A DNA stretch of 58,261 bases from a candidate division TA06 bacterium B3_TA06 (GCA_005223075.1 NJBO01000014.1:1-58261); one strand, 5' to 3'; numbered from the stretch's first letter, positions 30,989 to 40,121 are shown. The notes: generated by a model not told the origin, from the sequence alone. Numbers and translations are program-made.

Positions 30989-32563
30989 CTATCTTATGAG
31001 AACAACCTTCTGTGTTTTGGATGACGCATCCCCCTCCACCCGTGCGAAATACACTCCTGCTGGGAGATGGGAGGAGGGCTGGGAGGGCGTCCAGATGCCC
31101 TTGCCTTCGATGGTCTCGGTAAGCACGCGGCGGCCATCCGCGGAGTAGAGGGTAAGCTGCGCCTCGCCCGTAACACTCCCGGACACGTCGTAGAAGAGCC
31201 GGTTGAGGGATGCCTCAAGCTGGATGGGGGATTCGGTCTGGATGGGAGATTCAACTACCCCTATACCCATGTCCCAGTCGGTGATTAAGGCCCAGGCCTC
31301 ACAGAGGCTATCGGGCGTGGAACGGGGATATACCCATACGATTCGGTCGTCGCACACCCCTACTGCAGGTACAAAATAAGTGCCCAATAGGGTATCTATT
31401 CCGAAAGGTGCCGTATACTCGAAAAGATTAGTCCGCCGCCACGGCTCGTTGTTGCGAATCTCGCCAAGCATACCCGCAGGATGGCCCCATATCCAGTCTG
31501 GATTGTGCTGACGCCAAGTTCTAAAGTGCGTTTCAGCAAACCGCCCGTCTGAAGAGAAGGCAACCGAGAACTGCTTTCCCCAGCGAACGTCCCACGCGAA
31601 TACTATAGTATCCACCGCCACCAAGCGTGGTGGATAGGACGCCAACCCGCGATGGCCGAACACTCGACCCATAAGTCCGCCGTACAACCAGAATGTCACA
31701 AAACGGTCATTATCAACCCAAAAGGGGATGGCCCACCTGAAGTTTCTCCACTCATCCAACTGATGCCCCCATGGTCTCCAGGACAGGATAGGTTCATCTG
31801 CGGCATTAAACACCTGAAACCGCCGATACACCGAGTCCCGGTCACCCCAAATCTCATTAAGCCAGGTTACTGCCACGTCGCCTGCATCGTTCAGCGCCAC
31901 CCTGGGATAGTAGGAGAATACACACTCCGCATCACAAGTCAAGAAGGGCCGGTCTTCAGGATAACCATCCAAATCAAAACGCTCCACCCACACGTAGTTC
32001 AAAATAGGGGGAGGGGGGGCAGGCTTTATCTCACACCAGGTTACTACGAACTCCTCGTTATTGTTGAGGCTCAGGTCAAATGGGCTTGGTCTCTGCGTGT
32101 GCTTACCTAAGAGTATGCTGGCAACCAAGTTGTGCGCAGAGTCAACAGGGCTGCCGTCAGGGGCAAAGCGCTGAAAACGAACATACCAGGCATACCAAGA
32201 CTCATCCTCCCTCCAGATCGGCTTATCCGCCCAAAGCAGGATAGTGTTGCCCGTGGTGTCCATCTCAAGACAGGGGTGGCGAACCCACGAGGTGTCCGCA
32301 AGCTTTGCGATCTTATAAGCCTCGGTCATTGGATTTCCATCACGATCAAAGAAGCGGATAAAAAGCTCCAGCTCTAAATCGTCAGGATTGAAGGGATCGC
32401 CGGAGGTTATGTTGTCTACCCAGGCCACGGCAAAGTGGCCATCAGGAGCCATGGCTGCACAAGCATATGTCTGATGATGGTCAGGCTGGCGTTCTGCTAT
32501 CCGAAACGGCTCCACAAGAACACCGCCGCACAGGGCTAAAGCCAAAAGACTTATATTAAGCAT
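30989..32563 (-). CDS. Secreted protein with C-terminal sorting domain
   Basis: A 524-residue secreted protein started at ATG 32563 (MLNISLLALALCGGVLVEPF), behind AAGGAGG. The body repeats units with 'AWVDN', 'LEMDTTGNTILLWADKP', 'ALNDAGDVAVTWLNEIWGD' (sialidase/BNR-like strands with W). From residue about 440 comes a FlgD-like/type IX-type sorting module (VTGEAQLTLYSADGRRVLTE, LPAGVYFARVEGD, QKVVLIR). No catalytic residues are identified; it is probably a surface-located beta-propeller. Confidence 0.75.
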   Translation of the reverse strand: MLNISLLALALCGGVLVEPFRIAERQPDHHQTYACAAMAPDGHFAVAWVDNITSGDPFNPDDLELELFIRFFDRDGNPMTEAYKIAKLADTSWVRHPCLEMDTTGNTILLWADKPIWREDESWYAWYVRFQRFAPDGSPVDSAHNLVASILLGKHTQRPSPFDLSLNNNEEFVVTWCEIKPAPPPPILNYVWVERFDLDGYPEDRPFLTCDAECVFSYYPRVALNDAGDVAVTWLNEIWGDRDSVYRRFQVFNAADEPILSWRPWGHQLDEWRNFRWAIPFWVDNDRFVTFWLYGGLMGRVFGHRGLASYPPRLVAVDTIVFAWDVRWGKQFSVAFSSDGRFAETHFRTWRQHNPDWIWGHPAGMLGEIRNNEPWRRTNLFEYTAPFGIDTLLGTYFVPAVGVCDDRIVWVYPRSTPDSLCEAWALITDWDMGIGVVESPIQTESPIQLEASLNRLFYDVSGSVTGEAQLTLYSADGRRVLTETIEGKGIWTPSQPSSHLPAGVYFARVEGDASSKTQKVVLIR

Positions 32564-32582
32564 TACTACCTCCTTTTGTCTC

Positions 32583-32611
32583 AGTATAAGCCGGTTCTGC
32601 GGCAATGTCAA
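32583..32611 (-). promoter_or_regulatory. Sigma-70-like promoter
   Basis: On the minus strand TTGACA (32611-32606), 17-base spacer, TATACT (32588-32583), 20 bases before ATG 32563. Confidence 0.75.
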
Positions 32612-32621
32612 GGCCAGGAAA

Positions 32622-32646
32622 GCAGGAGGGGCAAAGCCCCTCCTGC
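32622..32646 (-). terminator. Terminator after 33221-32661 gene
   Basis: An 11-bp perfect stem GCAGGAGGGGC/GCCCCTCCTGC with a TTT loop, followed on the minus strand by TTTCCT. It lies 15 bases after the stop of the secreted protein gene and upstream of the next promoter. Confidence 0.7.
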
Positions 32647-32660
32647 ATAGGTTAGGTTAC

Positions 32661-33221
32661 TTAGTCCTCGTAGTAGGTCCGCTTGCCGGAACAGGTGCCG
32701 TCTCCAGTAACGAGAACAGGCCAACCGCTCCAGGTTACCATCCAGGTTCCTTCATAGGTAGGATCGGGCTCAGTGTTGTAATTGAATGTAGCTTCCCAGG
32801 TGCCGCCGAAGTCGAATATCTTCACCAATTGACCGTGCTCGTTGTATTGAGAGCCATCGCCGTACCAGTAACCTTCGCCTTCTTTTGTACCGCTTGTGCC
32901 GTACTCCTTTCCGCCGGTGGTGAGTGTGTCGATGTAGACAAAGATGCTGTCGCCAGGACGAGCAACACACACGAAAGCGACAGCAGGTATCTTGACCCAA
33001 ATACCAAACGTATCCCGGTGTGGAGGGGAGATGGTGTAGGTGGAGTCATCAACCTCGAGGACGCTCCACACAATCGTATAGGTCTTGCCATTGTAGTCTA
33101 GTTCTCCTGAGTTGAACCAGCCGTCCCATGATTCGTAAGAATAATCATCACCGTAAGCGTTTGTAGCGGCCACGAGCATCACCGCAACCGCGGCGATGAT
33201 AAGGAGAGTCTTTTTAGACAT
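32661..33221 (-). CDS. Small secreted protein, unknown
   Basis: A 186-residue protein with a clear signal peptide (LLIIAAVAVMLVAATNAYG). The mature part is Gly/Tyr/Trp-rich and beta-like, with 'SWDGWFNSGELDYNGKTYTI' and 'GTWEATFNYNTEPDPTYEGT'. It resembles small beta-barrel or lipocalin-like secreted proteins but no family is recognised. A TTGACA box lies about 100 bases upstream (33324-33319) with only a weak -10. Confidence 0.6.
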   Translation of the reverse strand: MSKKTLLIIAAVAVMLVAATNAYGDDYSYESWDGWFNSGELDYNGKTYTIVWSVLEVDDSTYTISPPHRDTFGIWVKIPAVAFVCVARPGDSIFVYIDTLTTGGKEYGTSGTKEGEGYWYGDGSQYNEHGQLVKIFDFGGTWEATFNYNTEPDPTYEGTWMVTWSGWPVLVTGDGTCSGKRTYYED

Positions 33222-33423
33222 TGTGTCCTCCTTTGTTTAGGTTTGTTTTTAGATATTCGGGGATTCCTGTATTCCCCCAATACCCTCCTCATAAGTCTAT
33301 TGTAAAAAAAGGGGACTTTGTCAAGTGATTTCAAGTTACTTTAAATCTTTTACTAAAAAGTAGTATTAAATCTTGCGAGCTAGAAATGATCTGGCCATCG
33401 CCTGCCGCACAGACTGTGTTTTG

Positions 33424-33452
33424 TTGACAATCGGGGAATTATTCAGTAAGCT
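33424..33452 (+). promoter_or_regulatory. Sigma-70-like promoter
   Basis: TTGACA (33424-33429), 17-base spacer, TAAGCT (33447-33452), just upstream of ATG 33459, implying a very short leader or an internal start. Confidence 0.5.
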
Positions 33453-33458
33453 CCGGCG

Positions 33459-34394
33459 ATGTGGCGGATGGTTTCTCTAATCCTTGCTCTGGGATGTTTT
33501 TTGGCTCTCTCCGCCTTCTCCTATGAGGGGCCGGTGCAGGTCGTGCGCTTCAGTGACGATGAACCGAACGGGCTTGGTTTCATTCGGGAGGGAGCAGGAC
33601 ACGGGCCTTTGAGGCTTCTTGCCTGTGATAGTCTCCTCTATCTCTTGGCTCGACTAGATCACTGTGCCTATACCTTCGATCGTCGAGGCAGGCTCATTGA
33701 TTCTCTGCGTCTTGATTTCTGCCCGGCGGATATGGCCTGCGACGACGAAGGTCGTCTTCACATCCTCCAGTATAGGGTGCAGCCCCAGTTCATAGCTGTC
33801 TACGAAAGGGGTAGGGAGGTCCAGCGTCGCGAGTTCGATCTCCCGGGGAATCGGCTCATGACCGAGATATGTTTTTCCCCCACCGCCGAGCGGTTGCTGC
33901 TTGCAGGCGGTTACACCTACCGGCTTGTGCCCGGGCAGGAACGGGACATACTCTTTGCCGCGGGTGAGAGACCGGGTCGTTTTCATCTCACAGATACCCA
34001 CATAAGGCGCATCCAGGATACCTGGGAGGTCGAGTTTACAGCAAAGACCTCCTCTGGGGTGGTAGGGCCGGTTCGTCTTGAACCTCTGGAGCGGGAGCTT
34101 TTCCAGTTCCACACCGACGATCGAGCGGGCCGAATATACATCGTCGGCACCTCTATCCAGACCGATGAGGAGGGGAAAAGCTACATCGCCCGAAGAATGC
34201 TCGTGCTGAAGGATGGCAAGCCTCTTGCAGAGCTGCGCGGCATTGAGCCTGGGCACTCGTCCTACGACTACGCCAACCGCGACATAGCAGTTGCACCTAA
34301 TGGCGACCTTTACCTCTGGATGACCCACTTCTCGGAAGGCTACTCCGAGATACTTTACTTCAAAGCCCGCCCAATAACCTCTCTCAGGAACTAA
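33459..34394 (+). CDS. Secreted propeller protein, tandem paralog 1
   Basis: A 311-residue exported protein (LILALGCFLALSAFS signal). The family core of the three tandem copies is visible: 'GPLRLLACDSLLYLLARLDH', 'AYTFDRRGRLIDSLRLDFCP', 'ADMACDDEGRLHILQYRVQP' and C-terminal 'ANRDIAVAPNGDLYLWMTHF'. Repeats of 'D..G..Y.L' about 40 residues apart suggest an NHL-like propeller. It is the most divergent of the three. Function unknown. Confidence 0.6.
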   Translation: MWRMVSLILALGCFLALSAFSYEGPVQVVRFSDDEPNGLGFIREGAGHGPLRLLACDSLLYLLARLDHCAYTFDRRGRLIDSLRLDFCPADMACDDEGRLHILQYRVQPQFIAVYERGREVQRREFDLPGNRLMTEICFSPTAERLLLAGGYTYRLVPGQERDILFAAGERPGRFHLTDTHIRRIQDTWEVEFTAKTSSGVVGPVRLEPLERELFQFHTDDRAGRIYIVGTSIQTDEEGKSYIARRMLVLKDGKPLAELRGIEPGHSSYDYANRDIAVAPNGDLYLWMTHFSEGYSEILYFKARPITSLRN

Positions 34395-34434
34395 AAGCTC
34401 CCCTGAGGGAGGTTGGTGTTACGGGTGTTACGGG

Positions 34435-34462
34435 TTGACAATCCTTGAACTGAGCTTATTCT
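34435..34462 (+). promoter_or_regulatory. Sigma-70-like promoter
   Basis: TTGACA (34435-34440), 16-base spacer, TATTCT (34457-34462), five bases before ATG 34467. It is preceded by a direct repeat GGTGTTACGG/GGTGTTACGGG. Confidence 0.6.
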
Positions 34463-34466
34463 CATA

Positions 34467-35345
34467 ATGATGAAGAATATTCTTCCCCTGATCCTTTTTG
34501 CATCATCCCTTTTGGCTCTGTCCTACGAAGAGCCGGAGGTTGTGGTGGAGCTGGCAAAAGGCTCTGGCAATTACGAGGTTGGGCTTGCGGAAGAGGATGT
34601 AGCGATAGGCCCTTACCGGTTGGTGGCCTTAGACTCTACCATGTATCTCCTTGACCAGCTCAACAAACGCGTACTTTGCTATGATACATCCGGCTCGTTT
34701 GTCCGCGAGATAAAGACGGCATTCCGTCCTTTTGACATGGCAGTAGACCGTTCCGGACGTATCTATCTTTTAGAGAACCGCACCCAACCCGCGCAGGTGG
34801 CGATCCTCAAGGACGGCAAGGAGATTGAGCGAATCAAGATCAAGTATGATGCCAAGCACCCCCTCACTGCCCTGGTTGCTCATCCTGGAGACAGCTTGTT
34901 GTTCTTATCGGGGAGCGACCTTTTACAGCCGGTTCCGGAATCTGCCGGTATCCTTGGTTATATCCCTGAGCGCAAGACCTTCAAGCTTAAGCGGGTTGAG
35001 CTGGAATCCCTCCAGGTTTTAGAAGCCAGTGGGTTAAGACCTCTGGGCATCGTGACCCGGTTTGAAGGCCGCACCACCGAGATCCTTTTATGTTACGGCG
35101 ACGGTCGGCTATGGGTAGGCACCGAGACCTATATCCAGGACAAATCCGGTTCGTTCAGCATGCGCGAGGTGATAGTTCTCGATGAATCCGCAGAAGATGA
35201 AGTTTATCTGCCCATCCCCTCAAGCTACTACTTCTACGATACAGGCTGGCGCAACGTTTCGGTGGATTCGCAGGGCAATATCTACGTGTTCACCTCAACC
35301 TCCGAGGGCAAGGCTTCTATACTGAGATGGCGCGTGTCTCCTTAG
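34467..35345 (+). CDS. Secreted propeller protein, tandem paralog 2
   Basis: A 292-residue exported protein (NILPLILFASSLLALSY). It shares with the next gene 'EEPEVVVELAKGSGNYEVGL', 'GPYRLVALDSTMYLLDQLNK', 'RVLCYDTSGSFVREIKTAFR' and the C-terminal 'WRNVSVDSQGNIYVFTSTSE'. The 'DSQGNIYVF' repeats indicate a six-bladed propeller-like fold. The last 19 bases overlap the start of paralog 3, so the two are translated together. Confidence 0.65.
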   Translation: MMKNILPLILFASSLLALSYEEPEVVVELAKGSGNYEVGLAEEDVAIGPYRLVALDSTMYLLDQLNKRVLCYDTSGSFVREIKTAFRPFDMAVDRSGRIYLLENRTQPAQVAILKDGKEIERIKIKYDAKHPLTALVAHPGDSLLFLSGSDLLQPVPESAGILGYIPERKTFKLKRVELESLQVLEASGLRPLGIVTRFEGRTTEILLCYGDGRLWVGTETYIQDKSGSFSMREVIVLDESAEDEVYLPIPSSYYFYDTGWRNVSVDSQGNIYVFTSTSEGKASILRWRVSP

Positions 35346-36244
35346 TCCTGTCCCTTCTAGTCTCCGCACTTTGGGCAGCTCGACCGGATAGTATTAATTA
35401 TGTAGGGCCAGAAGAGGTGGTGAGATTCGCTGTTGGGTCTGGACCGTATGAGATAGCGATTGAAGGGGAGGATACTCTCAAAGGTCCTTGCCGGTTAATT
35501 GCTACGGATACACGGTTGTATCTATTGGATCAGTTAAACAACCGGGTGCTTTGTTACGATACGGCAGGCATATTCGTTGACCAGTTTAAGACTCCTTGTG
35601 ATGCGGTCGATATGGCGCTCGACAGTTATTCTCGTTTCTATTTTCTTGATAATCACAATCAACCAGCGACAGTGGTTGTTACCGAGGCAGGTGAAGAAAT
35701 CACTCGGTTCCAAGTAAAATATGATGAAAAGAAGATCGTTAATGGGTTAGTTATTCATCCGGGGGATAGCTTGGTTTTTATCGTAAATCAGAGTGGGTTT
35801 TGGAGATTGACGGATGCTTTGGATTCTAAAGGGAGGAAAAATCGAGAGATTTTTTGTTTTGAACGAGCAAGATACCCTGTTACATATGCAGATTTACGTA
35901 TGGATTTTGACGGTGAAGAATGTTCAGGTTTTACTTTGAACCGAGAAATAGGAAGAAAAAGTTCTAATTGCCTATCGTTTCTTAACGATGTTACTACCGT
36001 ACGTATCCTCTCCTGGAGCCACGCAGAAACTAGATACCATGAGACAGGTTCACAGGTTGTGAGTAATAGTATATTGATTTTTGCAGGTAATAAGGGGTGC
36101 AAAATTATAAAAAATCCTCCGGGAAGTTACTATGAAACAGTACACTGGCGCAACGTCTCAATAGACTGTCAGGGTAATGTTTATGTCTTTGATCTTAATT
36201 CAGAAAGAAAGGCTTGCATCTTAAGATGGCGACCCTCCCCGTAA
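35327..36244 (+). CDS. Secreted propeller protein, tandem paralog 3
   Basis: A 305-residue exported protein (VSLVLSLLVSALWAARPDSI). It begins inside the end of paralog 2 and mirrors its core: 'EEVVRFAVGSGPYEIAIEGE', 'LYLLDQLNNRVLCYDTAGIF', 'WRNVSIDCQGNVYVFDLNSE'. The middle (35800-36120) is clearly AT-richer than its neighbours. Paralogs 2 and 3 end with the same 'ILRWR.SP'. Function unknown; the pair looks recently duplicated while base composition has drifted. Confidence 0.65.
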   Translation: MARVSLVLSLLVSALWAARPDSINYVGPEEVVRFAVGSGPYEIAIEGEDTLKGPCRLIATDTRLYLLDQLNNRVLCYDTAGIFVDQFKTPCDAVDMALDSYSRFYFLDNHNQPATVVVTEAGEEITRFQVKYDEKKIVNGLVIHPGDSLVFIVNQSGFWRLTDALDSKGRKNREIFCFERARYPVTYADLRMDFDGEECSGFTLNREIGRKSSNCLSFLNDVTTVRILSWSHAETRYHETGSQVVSNSILIFAGNKGCKIIKNPPGSYYETVHWRNVSIDCQGNVYVFDLNSERKACILRWRPSP

Positions 36245-36447
36245 CACTCCTTCGTTTGATTCTGCTCGTTCTGGGCGGGTTGACTTCGATAAAGGCAGTT
36301 ACCCGCAAGGAGATACTGGCTAGGGCTAAAAGCTTTGCCGAACTCACCTGGTTTGCGGACTCGGCAAACACCGTGGCCTGGGAGAAGATGTATGAGCGCT
36401 ACGGGTGCGAGGAGCATCTAATTCGGTGTCTCCACACGGTTGCGTAG
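36226..36447 (+). CDS. Truncated secreted protein gene
   Basis: A 73-residue product (MATLPVTLLRLILLVLGGLT signal, then KEILARAKSFAELTWFADSA). It overlaps the previous gene by 19 bases. The helix 'VTRKEILARAKSFAELTWF' looks like the start of a longer amidase- or NlpC-like secreted protein, but the frame ends at once inside an inverted A-type hairpin repeat (36425-36462). The coding signal stops about 36420. I read it as a gene cut short by the repeat. Confidence 0.5.
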   Translation: MATLPVTLLRLILLVLGGLTSIKAVTRKEILARAKSFAELTWFADSANTVAWEKMYERYGCEEHLIRCLHTVA

Positions 36448-36462
36448 CAAGCGTGTGGGGTG
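36425..36462 (-). repeat. A-type hairpin repeat, inverted, degenerate flank
   Basis: On the minus strand CACCCC-A-CACGCTTGC, TAC, GCAACCGTG-T-GGAGACACC: 38 nt as elsewhere, arms intact, right flank altered from GGGGACCCC. It contains the stop codon of the truncated gene. Confidence 0.75.
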
Positions 36463-36467
36463 ATAAG

Positions 36468-36495
36468 TTGACAACCTCAACATAGAGCGTAGAAT
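36468..36495 (+). promoter_or_regulatory. Sigma-70-like promoter of sphingolipid pair
   Basis: TTGACA (36468-36473), 16-base spacer, TAGAAT (36490-36495), 26 bases before the TTG start at 36521. Confidence 0.65.
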
Positions 36496-36520
36496 CTGTT
36501 TACACATCACGGAGGAATAT

Positions 36521-37705
36521 TTGGATCTATTCAAGAAATGCGAGGACTACTATCCCATAGTAGCGCGTGTGAAGAATGAGGGTTACTACCCATACTTCAT
36601 TCCTATAGATTCTCAGCCCGACCACAACGTAGTTATTGACGGCAAACGTATGATAATGCTCGGCTCAAACAACTATCTGGGGCTTACCGCTGATCCCCGG
36701 GTCAAGGAGGCGGCGATCCGCGCCACCGAGAAGTACGGCACCGGATGCACCGGCTCGCGGTTCCTCAACGGAACCCTGGACATACACATCGAGCTTGAAG
36801 AAAAGCTCGCCAAGTTTGTTCATAAAGAAGACTGCATCTGCTTCTCCACCGGCTACCAGACCAATCTGGGCTCCATCTCCGCCCTGGTTCAGAAGGGGGA
36901 TTACGTTGTCACCGACAAGCTTGATCACGCCTCCATCATAGACGGGGCATTCCTCTCCCGTGGCGCGATGAAGCGGTTTGTGCACAACGACATGGATTCG
37001 TTACAGCAGGTCCTGGCCTCTCTTCCAGCTGATGCGGGCAAGCTGGTTGTTGTTGACGGGTTGTTCTCAATGCAGGGAGACATCGCCCCTCTGCCTGAGC
37101 TGGTGCCTTTATGCAAGCGCTACGGTGCTCGGATTATGGTGGATGAGGCGCACTCGGCAGGGGTGATGGGTCCAACTGGCGCGGGAGTTACCGAGCACTT
37201 CTCTCTCTCAGAGGAAGTAGACCTTGTTATGGGGACATTCTCCAAATCGTTTGCCTCGCTTGGCGGCTTTATCGCCGGCGAGAGGAAGGTTATCACCTTC
37301 ATCCGACACAACGCTCGTTCGCTTATCTTCTCTGCTTCAATGACTCCGGCATCGGTGGCCTCGGCATTGGCCGCGCTCGAGATCATAATAGCAGAACCAC
37401 AGCGCCGCGAGCAGCTCTGGCGCAACACCCGAATGATGCTTGATGGCCTGCCCAAACTGGGATTTGATATCGGCACATCCGAGTCTCCGGTTATCCCCCT
37501 TCATATAGGCGACGACATGAAAACCCTTTTCTTCTGGAAGGAACTCCACCATGCGGGCGTATTTGTTAACCCGGTTCTGCCGCCTGGGGTGCCGCCCGCC
37601 CGCTGTCTTATCCGCACAAGCTGCATGGCCACTCACACCGAGAAGGAGCTGCACCGTGCGCTTGAGATATTCCAAAAGGTGGGCGTAGAGACAGGAGTGC
37701 TATGA
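36521..37705 (+). CDS. spt: Serine palmitoyltransferase-like enzyme
   Basis: A 394-residue PLP enzyme of the alpha-oxoamine synthase family; TTG start behind GGAGG. Residues match bacterial (Bacteroides-type) serine palmitoyltransferase: '[20 protein letters not shown]', '[17 protein letters not shown]', '[15 protein letters not shown]' (His136), '[12 protein letters not shown]' (Asp208, His211), '[14 protein letters not shown]' (PLP lysine Lys242) and '[20 protein letters not shown]'. It would condense serine with an acyl thioester to 3-ketosphinganine. KBL or BioF are less likely given the close Bacteroides-like pattern. It overlaps the next gene by four bases. Confidence 0.85.
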   Translation: MDLFKKCEDYYPIVARVKNEGYYPYFIPIDSQPDHNVVIDGKRMIMLGSNNYLGLTADPRVKEAAIRATEKYGTGCTGSRFLNGTLDIHIELEEKLAKFVHKEDCICFSTGYQTNLGSISALVQKGDYVVTDKLDHASIIDGAFLSRGAMKRFVHNDMDSLQQVLASLPADAGKLVVVDGLFSMQGDIAPLPELVPLCKRYGARIMVDEAHSAGVMGPTGAGVTEHFSLSEEVDLVMGTFSKSFASLGGFIAGERKVITFIRHNARSLIFSASMTPASVASALAALEIIIAEPQRREQLWRNTRMMLDGLPKLGFDIGTSESPVIPLHIGDDMKTLFFWKELHHAGVFVNPVLPPGVPPARCLIRTSCMATHTEKELHRALEIFQKVGVETGVL

Positions 37706-38856
37706 TTAGGATACGACGTGTTCGCGGCAAAAGAGATCTGCGTAGATTCATAAAGATGGCCTGGTCGCTCTACAAAGGCAACCAGCACTGGGTACCGCCT
37801 CTGATCTCCGATATGGAACAGATGCTTACCCCTGGCCGTAACCCTTTCTGGGAGAACGCCGAGCGCCAGCTTTTCCTCGCTCTGAAAGATGAGAAGATAG
37901 TGGGTCGGATCGCCGCCATCGTATCCTTCAATCACAACAAGCTTTATAACGAGAAAACCGGCTTCTTCGGGTTCTACGAGTCTGCGGATGACCAGGATGT
38001 CGCCCATGCCCTGTATGAGGCGGCCGAAGAGTGGCTGGCTGCCCTGCAGATGACGCACATGCGTGGGCCCATGAACCCCAACATCAACGAGGAGATAGGG
38101 TTCGTTGTGGATGGGTTCGATGAGGACCCGTTCGTGATGATGCCCTACACCCTGCCCTACTATCCCAAACTGGCCGAGAAAGAAGGTCTTGCCAAGATCA
38201 AGGACGTCTACTCCTACTGGGCACCGACCGCTGCCGGGATGCCTGAAAAGGTGGAACGGATTGTAAAAACGATCAAGAAGCGCTATAAGATAACCGTTCG
38301 GCCTGCCGATATGAAGAATATTGAGGCTGAAACCGCGCTTATAAAAGAGGTATACGACGAGGCGTGGAGCCAGAACTGGGGCGCGGTTCTCTTTACAGAC
38401 GCAGAGTTCGATTTGATAGTCAAAAAGCTCAAGCCCGTTGTTATTCCGGACTTCGTGCCAATAGTTGAGCTTGACGGCAAGGTGGTGGCGATGGCCGTTG
38501 CCACACCCGACGCTAACCAGATACTGCGCTACGCCAACGGCAGGCTGTTCCCGTTCGGGTTCATCAAGGTGTTACTTAACCAGCACAAGGTAAATCGGGT
38601 TAGGATCATGATCCTCGGGGTCCTGTCTGCCTACCGCCGCTACGGTTTTGACGCGCTTCTGTACTACGAGCTGTTCAAGGCGGCTGAGAGACACGGGTTC
38701 GTTGGCGGCGAGTTCAGCTGGATTTTAGAGGACAACGTGAAGATGATTAACCTCATCGAGAGCTGGGGCGGCAAGATAACCAAAACCTACCGGGTATACC
38801 AGAAGCCGATCAAACCGGTGGATCGCTCAAAGCGTAAATGGGATTACCTATTTTGA
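37702..38856 (+). CDS. GNAT-like acyltransferase, candidate bacterial ceramide synthase
   Basis: A 384-residue cytoplasmic protein overlapping spt by four bases (ATGA). It has an N-terminal helical segment ([20 protein letters not shown]), a GNAT-like strand set ([20 protein letters not shown]), '[20 protein letters not shown]' and a second GNAT-like half with '[20 protein letters not shown]' and '[20 protein letters not shown]'. Bacterial ceramide synthase is a GNAT-family protein, so coupling to spt suggests N-acylation of sphinganine. That function is inferred from the pairing. Confidence 0.65.
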   Translation: MIRIRRVRGKRDLRRFIKMAWSLYKGNQHWVPPLISDMEQMLTPGRNPFWENAERQLFLALKDEKIVGRIAAIVSFNHNKLYNEKTGFFGFYESADDQDVAHALYEAAEEWLAALQMTHMRGPMNPNINEEIGFVVDGFDEDPFVMMPYTLPYYPKLAEKEGLAKIKDVYSYWAPTAAGMPEKVERIVKTIKKRYKITVRPADMKNIEAETALIKEVYDEAWSQNWGAVLFTDAEFDLIVKKLKPVVIPDFVPIVELDGKVVAMAVATPDANQILRYANGRLFPFGFIKVLLNQHKVNRVRIMILGVLSAYRRYGFDALLYYELFKAAERHGFVGGEFSWILEDNVKMINLIESWGGKITKTYRVYQKPIKPVDRSKRKWDYLF

Positions 38857-38916
38857 TACCCCGATTATAAATGCTCCTTTTCTCCTCCGGAGAAAAGATC
38901 GCAGTAAATAAGGGGT
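38857..38916 (+). repeat. B-type hairpin with A-type head and outer inverted repeat
   Basis: TACCCCGATTATAAATGCTC, then CTTTTCTCC, loop TCC, GGAGAAAAG, ATCGCAG, and GGGGTAT at the end, pairing with ATACCCC at the start. The head begins directly after the TGA at 38854-38856. Confidence 0.8.
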
Positions 38917-38985
38917 ATATGGACTCTGAGGAGAGATATTTTTCGGGGTGTTTTATCCCCCCCCTTTATCCCCCTCCACTAGCAG

Positions 38986-39063
38986 GTAGGGGCACGGCAT
39001 GCCGTGCCCCTACAATTTTTATCGTGGGGGAGCGAGTAGGGGCGACGCATGCGTCGCTCCTAC
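38986..39063. repeat. Two perfect or near-perfect 28-nt palindromes in tandem
   Basis: GTAGGGGCACGGCA and its complement form a perfect 28-nt palindrome (38986-39013). The second, GTAGGGGCGACGCA/TGCGTCGCTCCTAC (39036-39063), is nearly perfect. Both share GTAGGGGC...CTAC flanks and TACAAT after them. They lie between two convergent genes, with a C-rich D-like element just before (38957-38980). Resembles the third hairpin at 30934. Confidence 0.8.
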
Positions 39064-39066
39064 AAT

Positions 39067-40104
39067 CTATTGCGTCTTGATGATCTTACCGACCTGGTGC
39101 CTTCCCTCTTGTGGTTTGTAGATACCAAAATAGACCCCTGCTGGAAACCCGGAGAAGTCAACGTCAACGTGGCCGTAAACCTCTATTGGCGCTTGAACCC
39201 TTCTACCGGTGCTCGCTTCATAAATTGTTAAAGTCCCTCTTTGTGGGAAGGTGGCTTGGTAGAGGTTTGAGCTTTTTAGGATAACATTACTTAGCTCTGC
39301 AGGTCTTTGGGTTGGAGTTTCTTCTTGAACTCCTGTGATTATTTGTCTTGTTGCGTGGAGGTAGACTTCATCTACTTCTAAAACATTTGCAGTGATTGTC
39401 TTGGGGATATTTTCAATGTAAAACCTTAGGCTTTTAACCTTCTTCTTTCCGAACCCCAAACTTCCCACAAACTCCCTTAAATCCTCTTTAAATTTTTGCT
39501 CATACCATACCTGTTGTTGAAAGATTCCCGCAACATTCCTAACCCCTCTGTGTTCAGAGCTTTCCAAATCTTCTCCGTAAGCGTAAGTTAATGTATCTCC
39601 ATCCTCTGTTGTAAGATCCACTCTTAAATTCCAATAGTCAGAACCAAAATTGGGATAAACATAAGGGTTTGCAGCAAACAATAAAGAGTCTAACTCTTCT
39701 AGTTTTATCGTGTCTTCTGTAAATAAATCGATTCCTATTTGGGCAACTGCCATACTTCCCCGATCATCGTCTGCCTTTATCCGAGCCTGAAAATCTCCCC
39801 TAAATGGTCTTACTTGTTCATAACCGGAGTAGTGTAATCTAATTTCGCTATAATTCCCGCTAATAATTTCCCCCACCCAATCCATCTCACTTTCAGAAAA
39901 TTCAAAGCCAGAGTTTGTGTCTCCGATTAGCTCAAAATATTCGTAGGTTGTGTCGTCTGGCATCATAACCTGCCCTGCCTGAACTGGCTCTTGCTGGTTG
40001 CTAGGATTATAATCATTTGCAAGGGCTTTTGGGGCTGTTAATGCTAAGCCTCCTACTATTGCTCCCACCACCAAAACCGTTGATTTCAAACTTCTGCTTC
40101 TCAA
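39067..40104 (-). CDS. Secreted protein with C-terminal sorting-like end
   Basis: A 345-residue exported protein, AT-richer than neighbours. TTG 40104 follows GGAGGG by five bases, which is better than the ATG 12 bases upstream, and gives the signal peptide 'STVLVVGAIVGGLALTAPKA'. The mature part is a beta-rich domain with 'YFELIGDTNSGFEFSESEMD', 'GYEQVRPFRGDFQARIKADD' resembling carbohydrate-binding-like strands. The C-terminus 'RGTLTIYEASTGRRVQAPIE ... FPAGVYFGIYKPQE' is a short FlgD-like sorting end. Function unknown. Confidence 0.65.
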   Translation of the reverse strand: MRSRSLKSTVLVVGAIVGGLALTAPKALANDYNPSNQQEPVQAGQVMMPDDTTYEYFELIGDTNSGFEFSESEMDWVGEIISGNYSEIRLHYSGYEQVRPFRGDFQARIKADDDRGSMAVAQIGIDLFTEDTIKLEELDSLLFAANPYVYPNFGSDYWNLRVDLTTEDGDTLTYAYGEDLESSEHRGVRNVAGIFQQQVWYEQKFKEDLREFVGSLGFGKKKVKSLRFYIENIPKTITANVLEVDEVYLHATRQIITGVQEETPTQRPAELSNVILKSSNLYQATFPQRGTLTIYEASTGRRVQAPIEVYGHVDVDFSGFPAGVYFGIYKPQEGRHQVGKIIKTQ

Positions 40105-40121
40105 GATTCCCTCCATGCAAA

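Noticed and set aside
36521-37705. 2-amino-3-ketobutyrate CoA ligase or BioF
   Set aside because: The family is shared, but the residue pattern around [16 protein letters not shown] and NPV.PPG follows serine palmitoyltransferase, and the gene partner supports that.
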